Assembly: GCF_018417635.1 (NCBI RefSeq)
Contig: NZ_CP071007.1
Coordinates: 3,844,501 to 3,908,500, forward strand
DNA length: 64,000 bases
Direction of reading: 5' to 3'
Source: Pseudomonas sp. SORT22
GTDB lineage: Bacteria; Pseudomonadota; Gammaproteobacteria; Pseudomonadales; Pseudomonadaceae
Made by a program: the position numbers and the translations under genes. Of the stretch, positions 56,159 through 64,000 are shown piece by piece. Position 1 is the first letter of the stretch, and the number at the start of each line of letters is the position of its first letter. The notes beneath the pieces are model-generated. The model searched no databases and had not been told where the DNA came from. It was given only the letters and a program-made list of their open reading frames with translations.

Positions 56159-56812
56159 ATGGCAACAATCGACAATGGCCTGATCGGCTCGGTAATGAAC
56201 GCCTTGCCACTGGACCGGATGATCTCGGGACCTCTGCAGGCGATGATCCAGGCACAGATTTCGGCAAGCAAGTCGTACGCCGACTTTCTTATGGGCGTGT
56301 GCATCCAGAATGGCAAAGCCGTCGCCATTCAATTCGACTACGACGAAACCATCACCGATGAACAAGGGGTGTACAAGGGAACTGTCTCGAAGAAGATGCA
56401 GATCCCGCTGCTGGCAGCGGTCACTCACCCCAACATCGTCATCGAAGAAGGCAACATCGAATTCGAACTGACCATCAGCCAGCAAGCCGAAAGCACCGAA
56501 GAGAGCGGCAAAGAGGCAAGTTTCGGCGCGTCGCTGGGCTGGGGCAAATTCAGGCTCAATGTCAAAGGCCAGGTCAGCCACAAATCCACTCAAACTCGCA
56601 AAACCGATACCCGCGCACGTTACGCCTTCAACACCAAGGTACGCCGCCAGGACCCACCCGAGGCGCTGATGCGGGTCATCGACTTTCTCACCGACGCGGC
56701 GACCAAGCCTGTGGTCATGGCCGATGCCACCGCGCAAAACCTCGATGCGATGCCGGTTTCGGCACTGCCGATGCCTGACGAACAGGAAAGCCGCAAAGAA
56801 ACAGCCATCTGA
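56159..56812 (+). CDS. DUF2589-type protein, first copy
   Basis: A 217-residue cytosolic protein of unknown role. NGLIGSVMNALPLDRMISGPLQAMIQAQISASKSYADFL is the amphipathic N-terminal region, MQIPLLAAVTHPNIVIEEGNIEFELTIS the central beta part, and RRQDPPEALMRVIDFL the conserved closing motif (each cited in part). Such proteins form small tandem families in pseudomonads. AAGGA lies 7 bp before the ATG. It is paired with the gene that follows. Confidence 0.75.
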   Translation: MATIDNGLIGSVMNALPLDRMISGPLQAMIQAQISASKSYADFLMGVCIQNGKAVAIQFDYDETITDEQGVYKGTVSKKMQIPLLAAVTHPNIVIEEGNIEFELTISQQAESTEESGKEASFGASLGWGKFRLNVKGQVSHKSTQTRKTDTRARYAFNTKVRRQDPPEALMRVIDFLTDAATKPVVMADATAQNLDAMPVSALPMPDEQESRKETAI

Positions 56813-56835
56813 TCGTGCAGCATAAATAAAAACCC

Positions 56836-56859
56836 AGGCCTCTCATGCTCGAGAGGCCT
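56836..56859 (+). other. Perfect hairpin between the DUF2589 paralogues
   Basis: AGGCCTCTC (56836-56844) and GAGAGGCCT (56851-56859) close on the six-base loop ATGCTC. It lies 24 bp after the first gene. An in-frame ATG for the second gene sits in its loop (56845). Confidence 0.6.
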
Positions 56860-56886
56860 GCTGACGAGCACAAGGAGTGGGAACGA

Positions 56887-57450
56887 TTGGACCAAACCTC
56901 GGCAGTGAACGCCCCCATTACCGCCAGCGACCTCTGTGATATTACCCGCGGCCTGCAGGAAGCCGCTGCGGCCACCAACCACCTGATTGCCCAGCAGTAC
57001 ATCAAGCTGTTCGACCAGTTTTTCGACTACGACGCCGAGACGCTTGGCGCGCCGATGAAAGCCAAGATGGTCGAAGTGGCAATGGATGACCAGCACACTA
57101 TGCAGATCCCGCTGATCGCGCTGGTGTCGCCGCGCGGGCTGGCACTGGAGCGCATGCAGGTCGACCTGTCGGTACGGATTCAAAACACCGAGACCACCGA
57201 TGCCAGTGAAAACCTGCAGCGCGAACGCTTCTATGTGACGGTCGGCAGCCAGGGCAAACGCAACGGCGATGCCGCACGCGACCCCGATGAAGTACAGATC
57301 CGCATGCAGTTCCAGGCCTGTGAGCCACCGGAAGCGTTGAACCGGCTGATCGAGGAGTACACCAGCCTGATCACTCCGCAGCGGGTGTCCACGCCGGCCC
57401 AACCCACGATCGACAGCAACGAGTTCATCGCAGCGGCGACCGTGCGCTGA
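56887..57450 (+). CDS. DUF2589-type protein, second copy
   Basis: A paralogue of the previous gene, 187 residues: SDLCDITRGLQEAAAATNHL, MQIPLIALVSPRGLALERMQVDLSVRI and CEPPEALNRLIEEY line up with the corresponding parts of the first copy. A TTG at 56887 has AAGGAG at 9-bp spacing. The upstream ATG at 56845 lies in a hairpin loop without a ribosome binding site, so I prefer the TTG. No function is known to me. The gene is convergent with tamB, 12 bp from its stop. Confidence 0.7.
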   Translation: MDQTSAVNAPITASDLCDITRGLQEAAAATNHLIAQQYIKLFDQFFDYDAETLGAPMKAKMVEVAMDDQHTMQIPLIALVSPRGLALERMQVDLSVRIQNTETTDASENLQRERFYVTVGSQGKRNGDAARDPDEVQIRMQFQACEPPEALNRLIEEYTSLITPQRVSTPAQPTIDSNEFIAAATVR

Positions 57451-57462
57451 TCATTGGCACCT

Positions 57463-60400
57463 CTAGAAATCACGTTTGTAAAAGATATCCAGGGAACTGG
57501 CCAGGCCACTGGCCGCCTCCAGGTAAACCTTCTTGCTGAGCTTGTAGCGCAAGGCGATGGTGTTGGCCGGCTCGAACACACCCACCCCGTAACGCAGGCT
57601 CAAGCGCTCGGTCAGGTTACCGCTGGCGACCACCGCCGTGTTGTTGCCGCTGCCCTGGGTGTCGAGCTGGAAGTCATCGATGCCCAGGCTCGAGGCCAGG
57701 CTGCCGGTGATCCCGGCACTGCCCGCCAGGCCCAGGCCGAGCGCCGCTTCGGCGAGCATGTTGTTATCTTCGCCAGTGGTGCCCAGCGGCCGGCCGAGCA
57801 CCAGGTAGGACAAGGCCTGCTCCTGGCTCATGGCCGGCTCCGAGAACACCTGGGTGGTGGGCTGCTCGGCGCTGCCGCTCAAGCGGATGCCGGCAATCAC
57901 GTCATCGGTCTTGCGAATTGCCTCGATGTCCAGGTACGGCTGATCGATAGGGCCGGCAAACAGCAAGCGCGCACGGCGGATGGTCAGGCGCTGGCCATAG
58001 GCACGGTAGCGACCATCGGCCAGGCTCAGTTCACCGCGGGTATCGAGGTTGTCGCCGATATGCACGTGCCCGAGCAGGTTGGCGGTAAGGCCAAAGCCGC
58101 TGAACGAGAGCTTGTCCTGGCCCACCTGCACGTCGATATCCATGGCCATGGCCATCGGTGCTTTGCCCTCCTCGGTCTGGTGACCGAGGATCACCGTGTC
58201 ATCGGAGACCTTGACCGTCGACGGCGGCAGTTCACGCACGGTGATCTTGCCCTTGGGCACCAGCACCTTGCCAGTCACCGCAAGCTTGTCGTCAATCAGG
58301 CTGATTTTCAGGTCCGGGGCCACTTCGAGGGCCGCATAGGGTTCGACGTTGACCGGCAGGCGCTGGCCCTGCAGCGCCAGGTTTACAGCCAGGGCCTGGC
58401 CCCAGCCGATCTGCCCGTTCAGGCTGCCCTGGCCGCTTTCGCCGCTTTTCCAGCTGCCGTTGAGCTGGACCTGTTCGCCGGCGATCAACGCTTGCAGTTG
58501 CAGGTCCTGAAGGCTGATCGGCAGCTCGGCACCGCTGATTTCGCCATGTACAAGGTTCAGGCTGCCATTGACCTGAGGCGCCAGCAAAGTGCCAGACAGG
58601 CGCCCGCTGCCATTGAGCTGGCCATTCAAACGCTCGACCATCGGCGCAAACGGACGGCCGATGGCCAGGTCCAGGCCGCTGAGGCGGAAGTCACCGCTCA
58701 ACGGTTTGTTCTTTGCCAACGGGTCAAGCCGGGTATTGACCGCCAGCTCGCCGAGCTTGTCACCGTGAAAGTCCAGGCGGGTATCGATGCGCCTCGGGCC
58801 CAGGGTGCTTTGCAGGCGCAGGGTCTGGTAGGGGAAGTCCAGCCATTGGTCCTTTTCACGCACGCGCAAGGTGCCGCCGCTGGCATCGATGAGGATGGTG
58901 CCCTTGGGCCCGCTGGCCGGCACATCGAGGTTGATGTCGGCATTGAGCAGGCCCTGCCAGGCAAAATCCTTGGGCAGCCACTGCGCCAGGCTCTGCAGCG
59001 GGAACTGCTTGAGGTGATAGCGCAGGCGAGGCTCGGGCGCCAGGCGCTGGTCTTCGCCGCACAGGCTGGCCTGGCCGGAACGCCAGCAATGGGCGCCGAA
59101 CTCCACCTGGCCGCTGGCCAGGCGCTGCAGTTTTGCCGGCGCCTGCAGGCGCCAGTCCTGGCCACCGGCCTGGATTTCGCCGCTTGCCAGGCGCCCGCGC
59201 CAGTTGCCCTTGTCCAGTTGCCCATCCAGGCCCAGGTCAAGCTTGAGCTGCGGCCCGTCCAGGGCCAGTTGCAACTTTTGTTGACGAACATCACCGCTGC
59301 CCTTGGCCGTGAGCATCCCCAGGCTGGTATCGCCCAGGCGAATACTGCCGGCCTCAAGGTCGATGAGTGCACGTTGGGCGTTGTCCAGGCGTGCATCCAG
59401 GCTCAGGCGCTGCACGCGATTGTCAGCCTGGGCCAGTTGCTGGCCCTGCAGAACGAAGCTGCCTTGGGGGGCCTGCAAGGTACCGGCAACCTCCAGGCGG
59501 CCCTTGACCTGGCCTTGCAGCTGCGGCCAGAGCTGGCCCAGGCGTGGCAGGTTGATATCGATCTGACCGGCCAGACGCTGTTGCAGGCTGCCGCTGCCAT
59601 TGATGTGGTTGTCGCCCAGGCGGATGTCCAGGGTGCCCAGGGTCCATTGCTGCCCTGCCCCTTGCGCCAGCGCTTTGAACACAGCGGGCTGGCCACGCAG
59701 TCGACCCTTGAGGTCAAGCTCGGCATCCAGACGCAACTCGCCGTTTTTCATCTCGCCCTTGCTGCGCAAGGGGCCAGCCAGGGTGCCGGGCAACTCGGCC
59801 AGCCAGTACGCAGGGTTCAACGCCGACAGCTCCAGCGCGGCATCCCAGGCCACGCCATCGGCAAACTGCACGCCGACACTGCCGGTGGCCTTGCCTTGGC
59901 CCGCGCTCAGCTGAAGCTGCGCCAGGCTGACTTGCTTGAGGTCGCCCTTGAACGGGCTACTGAGGCTGAAGGTGCCTGCCGGGCCGTCCAGGTCGCCGTT
60001 GAATTCGCCCTGGTAGTTGCCATCGCGGTATTGCACCTGGCCGGTGAAGCGGCGCAGGGAAACTTCCGGTGCCGGGTCCATTGGATAGAGGCGCAGCCAG
60101 GGAAAATCCAGCCAGTCGATGCTGGCGTCTGCGCTCAGGCCTTGCTGCCAGTCGGCCTTGGCCTTGAGCTTGAGCGCCTGCTCGGCGCTGGCACTGAGGT
60201 CCAGGGCGCTGACTTCTGCACCCTTGGCATCAACCCGGCCTTGCAGCTTGAGCGCCACCGGGCCCTGTTCGGCAGGCAGGCTGGCTGAACCGAGCAGTTG
60301 ATAGCCGTTTTGCAGGTTGCCCTTGGCGCTCAGTTGCAACTGGTTCAGTTGCAAGGTGTCGGGCAGCGCGGCCGAAGGTTTGAACGCCTCGCTGCTGATC

Positions 60401-61137
60401 TGCAGTTGCGCTGGCAGATTCTGCGCCAGTGCCTGCAGCTCGCCGCTCAGGCGCGCTTGCAGATAACCGCTGCTGTCAGCCGTGAGCTTGAGGGTTTTCT
60501 GCAGGTCGCCGTCGACCTGCAACGCCAGTTGCCAGGGTTGCCCGTCGACACTGGGCAACTGCAGCTGCCCCTGGGCCTGCAGCGGCCAATCGGCTTCGGG
60601 CTTGAGCAGGCCCTGCAGGTTCAGCTTGAGATCATCGCGTTGCAGTTGCAGGCTGTCGATCTGCAGCCCGCCGGTGGTCCAGTGCGCGGCCAGTTGCAAC
60701 TGGCTGAGCTGTTCGTTGCCATCCAGGCGTAGCTGGCCGATGCGCACACTGCCAAGCTCAATGGCCAGCGGCAGCTTGAGTTGCGGCAGTTGCAACGGCC
60801 CGCTGTCGGGCTTCGGCTCGCCAGGGGCGAAGGCCAGGTTGACCTGATCGGCTTGCAGCTGCTCGATGCACAGGGTCATACGCAGCAGGCAGGCCGGCGA
60901 CCAGGCCAATGCAGGCGCGACCAGCTCGACGCGATCGCCGCCTTGTTCCCACAGCAAGCGCTCGGCCTGCCACTGCCCGGCCAGGCGGCCCTGAAAGTTA
61001 TCCAGTTGCAGCCCCGGCACCAGCCCCAGTGCCCAGCGGCTGCCGGCCTGAGTACCGAGCACCAGGCCGACACCCAGCACCAGCAACAGCAGCAAGGCCA
61101 GCAGGCCAAGAACGATGAATTTGATAACCCGACTCAC
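57463..61137 (-). CDS. tamB: Translocation and assembly module protein TamB
   Basis: A very long inner-membrane-anchored periplasmic protein of 1224 residues that forms a lipid-conducting, beta-taco groove and works with TamA. One N-terminal transmembrane segment (FIVLGLLALLLLLVLGVGLVL) is followed by many AsmA/TamB-like beta repeats, such as LQGRVDAKGAEVSALDLSAS. The conserved C-terminal domain contains QALSYLVLGRP and GLASSLDIFYKRDF at the end. The GTG at 61137 overlaps the tamA stop (GTGA); an open frame extends further upstream, inside tamA, and is not needed. Confidence 0.95.
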   Translation of the reverse strand: MSRVIKFIVLGLLALLLLLVLGVGLVLGTQAGSRWALGLVPGLQLDNFQGRLAGQWQAERLLWEQGGDRVELVAPALAWSPACLLRMTLCIEQLQADQVNLAFAPGEPKPDSGPLQLPQLKLPLAIELGSVRIGQLRLDGNEQLSQLQLAAHWTTGGLQIDSLQLQRDDLKLNLQGLLKPEADWPLQAQGQLQLPSVDGQPWQLALQVDGDLQKTLKLTADSSGYLQARLSGELQALAQNLPAQLQISSEAFKPSAALPDTLQLNQLQLSAKGNLQNGYQLLGSASLPAEQGPVALKLQGRVDAKGAEVSALDLSASAEQALKLKAKADWQQGLSADASIDWLDFPWLRLYPMDPAPEVSLRRFTGQVQYRDGNYQGEFNGDLDGPAGTFSLSSPFKGDLKQVSLAQLQLSAGQGKATGSVGVQFADGVAWDAALELSALNPAYWLAELPGTLAGPLRSKGEMKNGELRLDAELDLKGRLRGQPAVFKALAQGAGQQWTLGTLDIRLGDNHINGSGSLQQRLAGQIDINLPRLGQLWPQLQGQVKGRLEVAGTLQAPQGSFVLQGQQLAQADNRVQRLSLDARLDNAQRALIDLEAGSIRLGDTSLGMLTAKGSGDVRQQKLQLALDGPQLKLDLGLDGQLDKGNWRGRLASGEIQAGGQDWRLQAPAKLQRLASGQVEFGAHCWRSGQASLCGEDQRLAPEPRLRYHLKQFPLQSLAQWLPKDFAWQGLLNADINLDVPASGPKGTILIDASGGTLRVREKDQWLDFPYQTLRLQSTLGPRRIDTRLDFHGDKLGELAVNTRLDPLAKNKPLSGDFRLSGLDLAIGRPFAPMVERLNGQLNGSGRLSGTLLAPQVNGSLNLVHGEISGAELPISLQDLQLQALIAGEQVQLNGSWKSGESGQGSLNGQIGWGQALAVNLALQGQRLPVNVEPYAALEVAPDLKISLIDDKLAVTGKVLVPKGKITVRELPPSTVKVSDDTVILGHQTEEGKAPMAMAMDIDVQVGQDKLSFSGFGLTANLLGHVHIGDNLDTRGELSLADGRYRAYGQRLTIRRARLLFAGPIDQPYLDIEAIRKTDDVIAGIRLSGSAEQPTTQVFSEPAMSQEQALSYLVLGRPLGTTGEDNNMLAEAALGLGLAGSAGITGSLASSLGIDDFQLDTQGSGNNTAVVASGNLTERLSLRYGVGVFEPANTIALRYKLSKKVYLEAASGLASSLDIFYKRDF

Positions 61138-62876
61138 AGTTCCGGCCCCATGGAGAAGTGCAAACGCAAACCGCCGTCGTCGTCCAGCGCGCGGGCCAGA
61201 TCCAGACGCAGCGGCCCGACCGGAGACACCCAGCGCACACCGATACCGACACCGGTCTTGAGGCTGGGAAGCTCCAGATTGTTGAATGAGTTGCCCTGGT
61301 CGACGAAGGTCGCCACCCGCCATTTCTCGGCAACCGAATACTGGTACTCGGCGCTGGCGGCCACCAGGTAACGGCCGCCGATGCGATCGCCATCGGAGTT
61401 CTTTGGCGACAGGGTCTGATAATCGTAGCCCCGCACGCTCTGGTCACCACCTGCGAAGAAGCGCAGCGACGGCGGAACGGAATTCTTGTAGCTGTTGGTG
61501 GCGCTACCGCCGAACTGCACACGGCCGAGGAAGCGATGGTTCTGGCCGAGGGTGGTCAGGCCCTTGAGCAACACATTGGCGTGCAGCAGGTTGGTGTCGG
61601 ACACCAGCCCCTCCTTGGCTGCCTGTACATCGAACTGCAAGCGGTACCCGTTATTCGGGTCGATACGGTTGTCACTGCGCAGGTAGGAATAGCTGATGCC
61701 GGGCATCAACAGGTTGCTCAGGCCCGAGTCGTCACCGAGTTTGTACTCTTCGCGCTGGTACTTGAGCGAAATGACCCGCTGCCAGCCGCTGGGCAGTTTG
61801 CTGTGCCATTCCGGGCCGACCGTGAGCAGCTTGCTCACGGTGTCGGTGCCGGCGATTTCTTCATTCTGGTAGCCGCCGGCAAAACGCAGTTTGTCGGTCA
61901 GCGGCGGGTCGAGCGGAATGTCGTACCACAGGCCGACGTTCTGCCGCGGCGCCGACAGCTCGGTCTCCCAGCCATAACTATGGCCTTGCGGGTTGACCCA
62001 GTGGCGGGTCCAGTTGGCCTTGCCGCGCGGCCCGACGTCGGTCGAAAAACCCAGGCCCAGGCCCATGGTCCGTGGCTTGCGGGTGTCGAGTTGGACAGCC
62101 ACCGGGATGCTCTGCTCGACCGCGGCAGTGGGCGCGGCATCGACCCGTACGCCTTCGAAGTAGCCGCTCGATTGCAGGGCGTTGTTGAGCTCGGCGATCA
62201 GCTCGGAATCGTAGGGGGTGTCGGCCTTGAACGGCACCATGCGTTGCAGCAGGTCTTCATCGAGCGGTGTATCGCCGGCGAAGCTGACCTTGCCCAGGCG
62301 GTAGCGCGGGCCGCTGGCGTAGATCAGCTCGATGTCGGCGACACCGGCCTGGGGATCGACCGCCAGGCGCTGGCGAACGAAATGGCCGCTGAAAAAGCCA
62401 TAGCGCGAGGCCTGGTTCTGGATCAGGCGCTTGGCGTCTTCGTAATGGCCATGGTTGAGCACCGCGCCTGAGCGCAGCGCCTTGCTGTCGGGAATGCGAA
62501 AGGCCTTGAGCTCGCTGGCCGGGCCGTCGATACGGATGGTCACATCACGCAAGTGCACCGGCTCGCCGGGATCGATGCTCAATACCAGTTGCGGGCCCTT
62601 GTCGGCCTTGGCCGCTGGCTTGACCTCGCTATCGATCTGCGCCTGGTAATAGCCCAGGGCCTGGGAGGCCTTGCGCGCCTGCTCGACTGCGCCGCGGCTG
62701 AAGCGCAGCAGCGCCTCTTCATCGCGTTTACCAAGGCTGCCGATATAGCCTTCGACATTGGCCTTGAGTTCGTTATTGGCAGGTTTGACCCGGACCACCA
62801 GCTCGCTTTGCGCATACGCGCCGATGCTGGCAACCCATAGAATCAAACCGCAGGTGAATCGTCCTGAATACGTCAT
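61134..62876 (-). CDS. tamA: Translocation and assembly module protein TamA
   Basis: An Omp85-family outer-membrane protein of 580 residues. A signal peptide (CGLILWVASIGAYA) precedes three POTRA domains (about 25-260). A 16-strand barrel follows, with the family VRGYD motif in GGDQSVRGYDYQTLSPKN, and finishes ARALDDDGGLRLHFSMGPEL. It is translated with tamB through a GTGA overlap, forming the TAM operon. Confidence 0.95.
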   Translation of the reverse strand: MTYSGRFTCGLILWVASIGAYAQSELVVRVKPANNELKANVEGYIGSLGKRDEEALLRFSRGAVEQARKASQALGYYQAQIDSEVKPAAKADKGPQLVLSIDPGEPVHLRDVTIRIDGPASELKAFRIPDSKALRSGAVLNHGHYEDAKRLIQNQASRYGFFSGHFVRQRLAVDPQAGVADIELIYASGPRYRLGKVSFAGDTPLDEDLLQRMVPFKADTPYDSELIAELNNALQSSGYFEGVRVDAAPTAAVEQSIPVAVQLDTRKPRTMGLGLGFSTDVGPRGKANWTRHWVNPQGHSYGWETELSAPRQNVGLWYDIPLDPPLTDKLRFAGGYQNEEIAGTDTVSKLLTVGPEWHSKLPSGWQRVISLKYQREEYKLGDDSGLSNLLMPGISYSYLRSDNRIDPNNGYRLQFDVQAAKEGLVSDTNLLHANVLLKGLTTLGQNHRFLGRVQFGGSATNSYKNSVPPSLRFFAGGDQSVRGYDYQTLSPKNSDGDRIGGRYLVAASAEYQYSVAEKWRVATFVDQGNSFNNLELPSLKTGVGIGVRWVSPVGPLRLDLARALDDDGGLRLHFSMGPEL

Positions 62877-62942
62877 AGGCGCGGATGCTACCAGAGCTTG
62901 GCGGCAGCATGGAGCCCGAGGTTTTCCTCGCTGTTACGCAAT

Positions 62943-63593
62943 TCAGGCCGAAGCCTGTTGCGAAGACTGCGGATTGGGGTGAAAGAACACGTGTTCGTGA
63001 ACCGGTCCTACAGCGATCTCACCAATTTCCTGATAGCCCTGTCGATGATAGAACGCCAGGTAGTGCTCGTTGCCGGTGTCCAGCACCACCCCCTCGGAAT
63101 GCTCATCCACGGCACACCAATCGTGCACAGCCTGTAACAATTGTTCGCCGTAGTGCTTGCCCTGAAACTGCGGATGGATCCCCAACAGTGGCAACACATG
63201 CACCGCATCACTGGGCAGACAGGCCATCAGTGCGGCCTGGTAGTCCAAATAGCGGCGGGTGCAGCGAAAGCCGGTGCTGAGCACCATGCGCATGCGCCAG
63301 GCCCAGCTTTCGGTGATGCCCAGGCGTCGCTGCGGCGGGGCGATCAGGGCGATGCCGACCAGCCGGTCTTCGACCAGCAGGCCGATGGCGGGCAGGTCCT
63401 GGAGAAAATGCTGGTTGACCAGCTCGCGCACCGTGGCGCGTATGCGCTGGTCGAACCCCGGACGCCGGGCCTCGAACAGAAAGGCAAAGGTCGGTTCGTG
63501 GCGATAGGCGTGATACAGCAGGGAGCGCGCCTCGCGGCTGTAGCCGCTATCGAGCAGACGGACTTCAGCCGGTGCGGCAGTCGATTCGGGCAT
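62943..63593 (-). CDS. GNAT family N-acetyltransferase
   Basis: A 216-residue GNAT protein with unknown substrate. The acetyl-CoA loop is seen in LLGIHPQFQGKHYGEQLLQAV, where QGKHYG fills the Q/RxxGxG/A position, followed by LDTGNEHYLAFYHRQGYQEIGEI, a classic GNAT ending. The start at 63593 has GGAGG at 9-bp spacing. Two earlier in-frame ATGs (63623 and 63656) are less well placed. It is divergent from xthA. Confidence 0.87.
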   Translation of the reverse strand: MPESTAAPAEVRLLDSGYSREARSLLYHAYRHEPTFAFLFEARRPGFDQRIRATVRELVNQHFLQDLPAIGLLVEDRLVGIALIAPPQRRLGITESWAWRMRMVLSTGFRCTRRYLDYQAALMACLPSDAVHVLPLLGIHPQFQGKHYGEQLLQAVHDWCAVDEHSEGVVLDTGNEHYLAFYHRQGYQEIGEIAVGPVHEHVFFHPNPQSSQQASA

Positions 63594-63755
63594 GCTGGCA
63601 AACCTCCGGAAATGGGCATTCATTGCCTTTGAGGTGTTCGCGGTGCCAACGTTCACCTCGTGGCACAGGTTAGCAACCTATCGAGTGGCTCGCCACGCTG
63701 GCCGGCGCCGCCGATGTCGGCTAGCATCCTGGGTTTTACCAGGATTGTGCTGCCC

Positions 63756-64000
63756 ATGAAGATCGTCTCGTTCAACATCAATGGCCTGCGCGCCCGGCCC
63801 CACCAGTTGGCGGCGTTGATCGAAAAGCACCAGCCCGACGTCATCGGCCTGCAGGAAACCAAAGTCAGCGACGAGCAGTTCCCGCTCGCCGACGTCCAGG
63901 CCCTGGGTTATCACGTGCATTTTCATGGCCAGAAGGGCCACTACGGCGTCGCCCTGCTCTCGCGCCAGGCGCCACTGAGCCTGCACAAGGGCTTCAGCAG
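63756..64000 (+). CDS. xthA: Exodeoxyribonuclease III, cut by the window edge
   Basis: The first 81 residues of an exonuclease III / AP endonuclease of base-excision repair. [18 protein letters not shown] has the conserved Asn of the metal site, and [17 protein letters not shown] has the catalytic Glu of [21 protein letters not shown] follows. The remaining two thirds lie beyond base 64000. Confidence 0.93.
   Translation, partial: MKIVSFNINGLRARPHQLAALIEKHQPDVIGLQETKVSDEQFPLADVQALGYHVHFHGQKGHYGVALLSRQAPLSLHKGFS

Noticed and set aside
57454..60288. 944-codon open frame on the plus strand opposite tamB
   Set aside because: Low-complexity Gln/Ala/Leu product created by the complement of the tamB repeats; no ribosome binding site and the tamA-tamB operon is certain.

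Overview
The window is chromosomal DNA of a fluorescent-type Pseudomonas. The gene order aat–bpt–infA / clpA–clpS / cspD / icd / idh / nudix–mnmA–hflD–purB–roxA–GNAT–(secreted protein)–aceA, then yhhN-like–nuoABCDEFGHIJKLMN, is the order I know from Pseudomonas genomes. It has a fused nuoCD, a monomeric Idh beside a dimeric Icd, and REP-type palindromes built on the GTGGGAGCGGGC...GCGAT core. The core is GC-rich with strongly biased codons. I saw no rRNA, tRNA, CRISPR array, transposase, integrase or phage gene.

Layout. 1-17.5 kb: conserved housekeeping genes (N-degron turnover, isocitrate metabolism, tRNA thiolation, purine synthesis, ribosome hydroxylation, glyoxylate shunt). aceA has a clear promoter with a palindrome that fits an RccR-type operator. 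17.5-30.7 kb: an accessory island. It sits between the intact aceA and a second, decayed 3' copy of aceA, and it is visibly less GC-rich than its surroundings. All of its genes lie on the minus strand: a 2-oxoamine synthase, a CitE-like lyase, a MaoC hydratase, an SDR, an ornithine-cyclodeaminase-family enzyme, a D-2-hydroxyacid dehydrogenase, a class II aldolase, a HisC-like aminotransferase, a 51-codon small gene with a strong ribosome binding site, an MFS exporter, and a second full-length leucyl-tRNA synthetase with an altered editing pocket. 30.7-46.9 kb: a lysoplasmalogenase-like gene, a perfectly placed Fur-box-like palindrome, and the 13-gene respiratory complex I operon. 46.9-54.6 kb: a TonB-dependent receptor, an AI-2E-family transporter, trhP, and pvdQ divergent from a short Fur-like regulator. 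54.6-64 kb: small secreted and membrane proteins, a Mor-like regulator, two tandem DUF2589-type paralogues, tamB/tamA, a GNAT protein and the start of xthA.

How the island might work (inference). CitE, MaoC and SDR could shape a CoA-linked acyl chain. The oxoamine synthase would join it to an amino acid. The dehydrogenase, cyclodeaminase-family enzyme, aldolase and aminotransferase would tailor it into an amino-acid-like product, the MFS protein would export it, and the extra LeuRS would protect the producer. That makes the island a good candidate for an undescribed pathway to a leucyl-tRNA synthetase-directed antimetabolite. I do not recognise it as any characterised cluster. The aceA duplication is the scar of its arrival: the last 423 bp of the two copies differ at only 2 positions, whereas the preceding 108 bp differ at 14 and a 78-bp in-frame segment is missing from the remnant.
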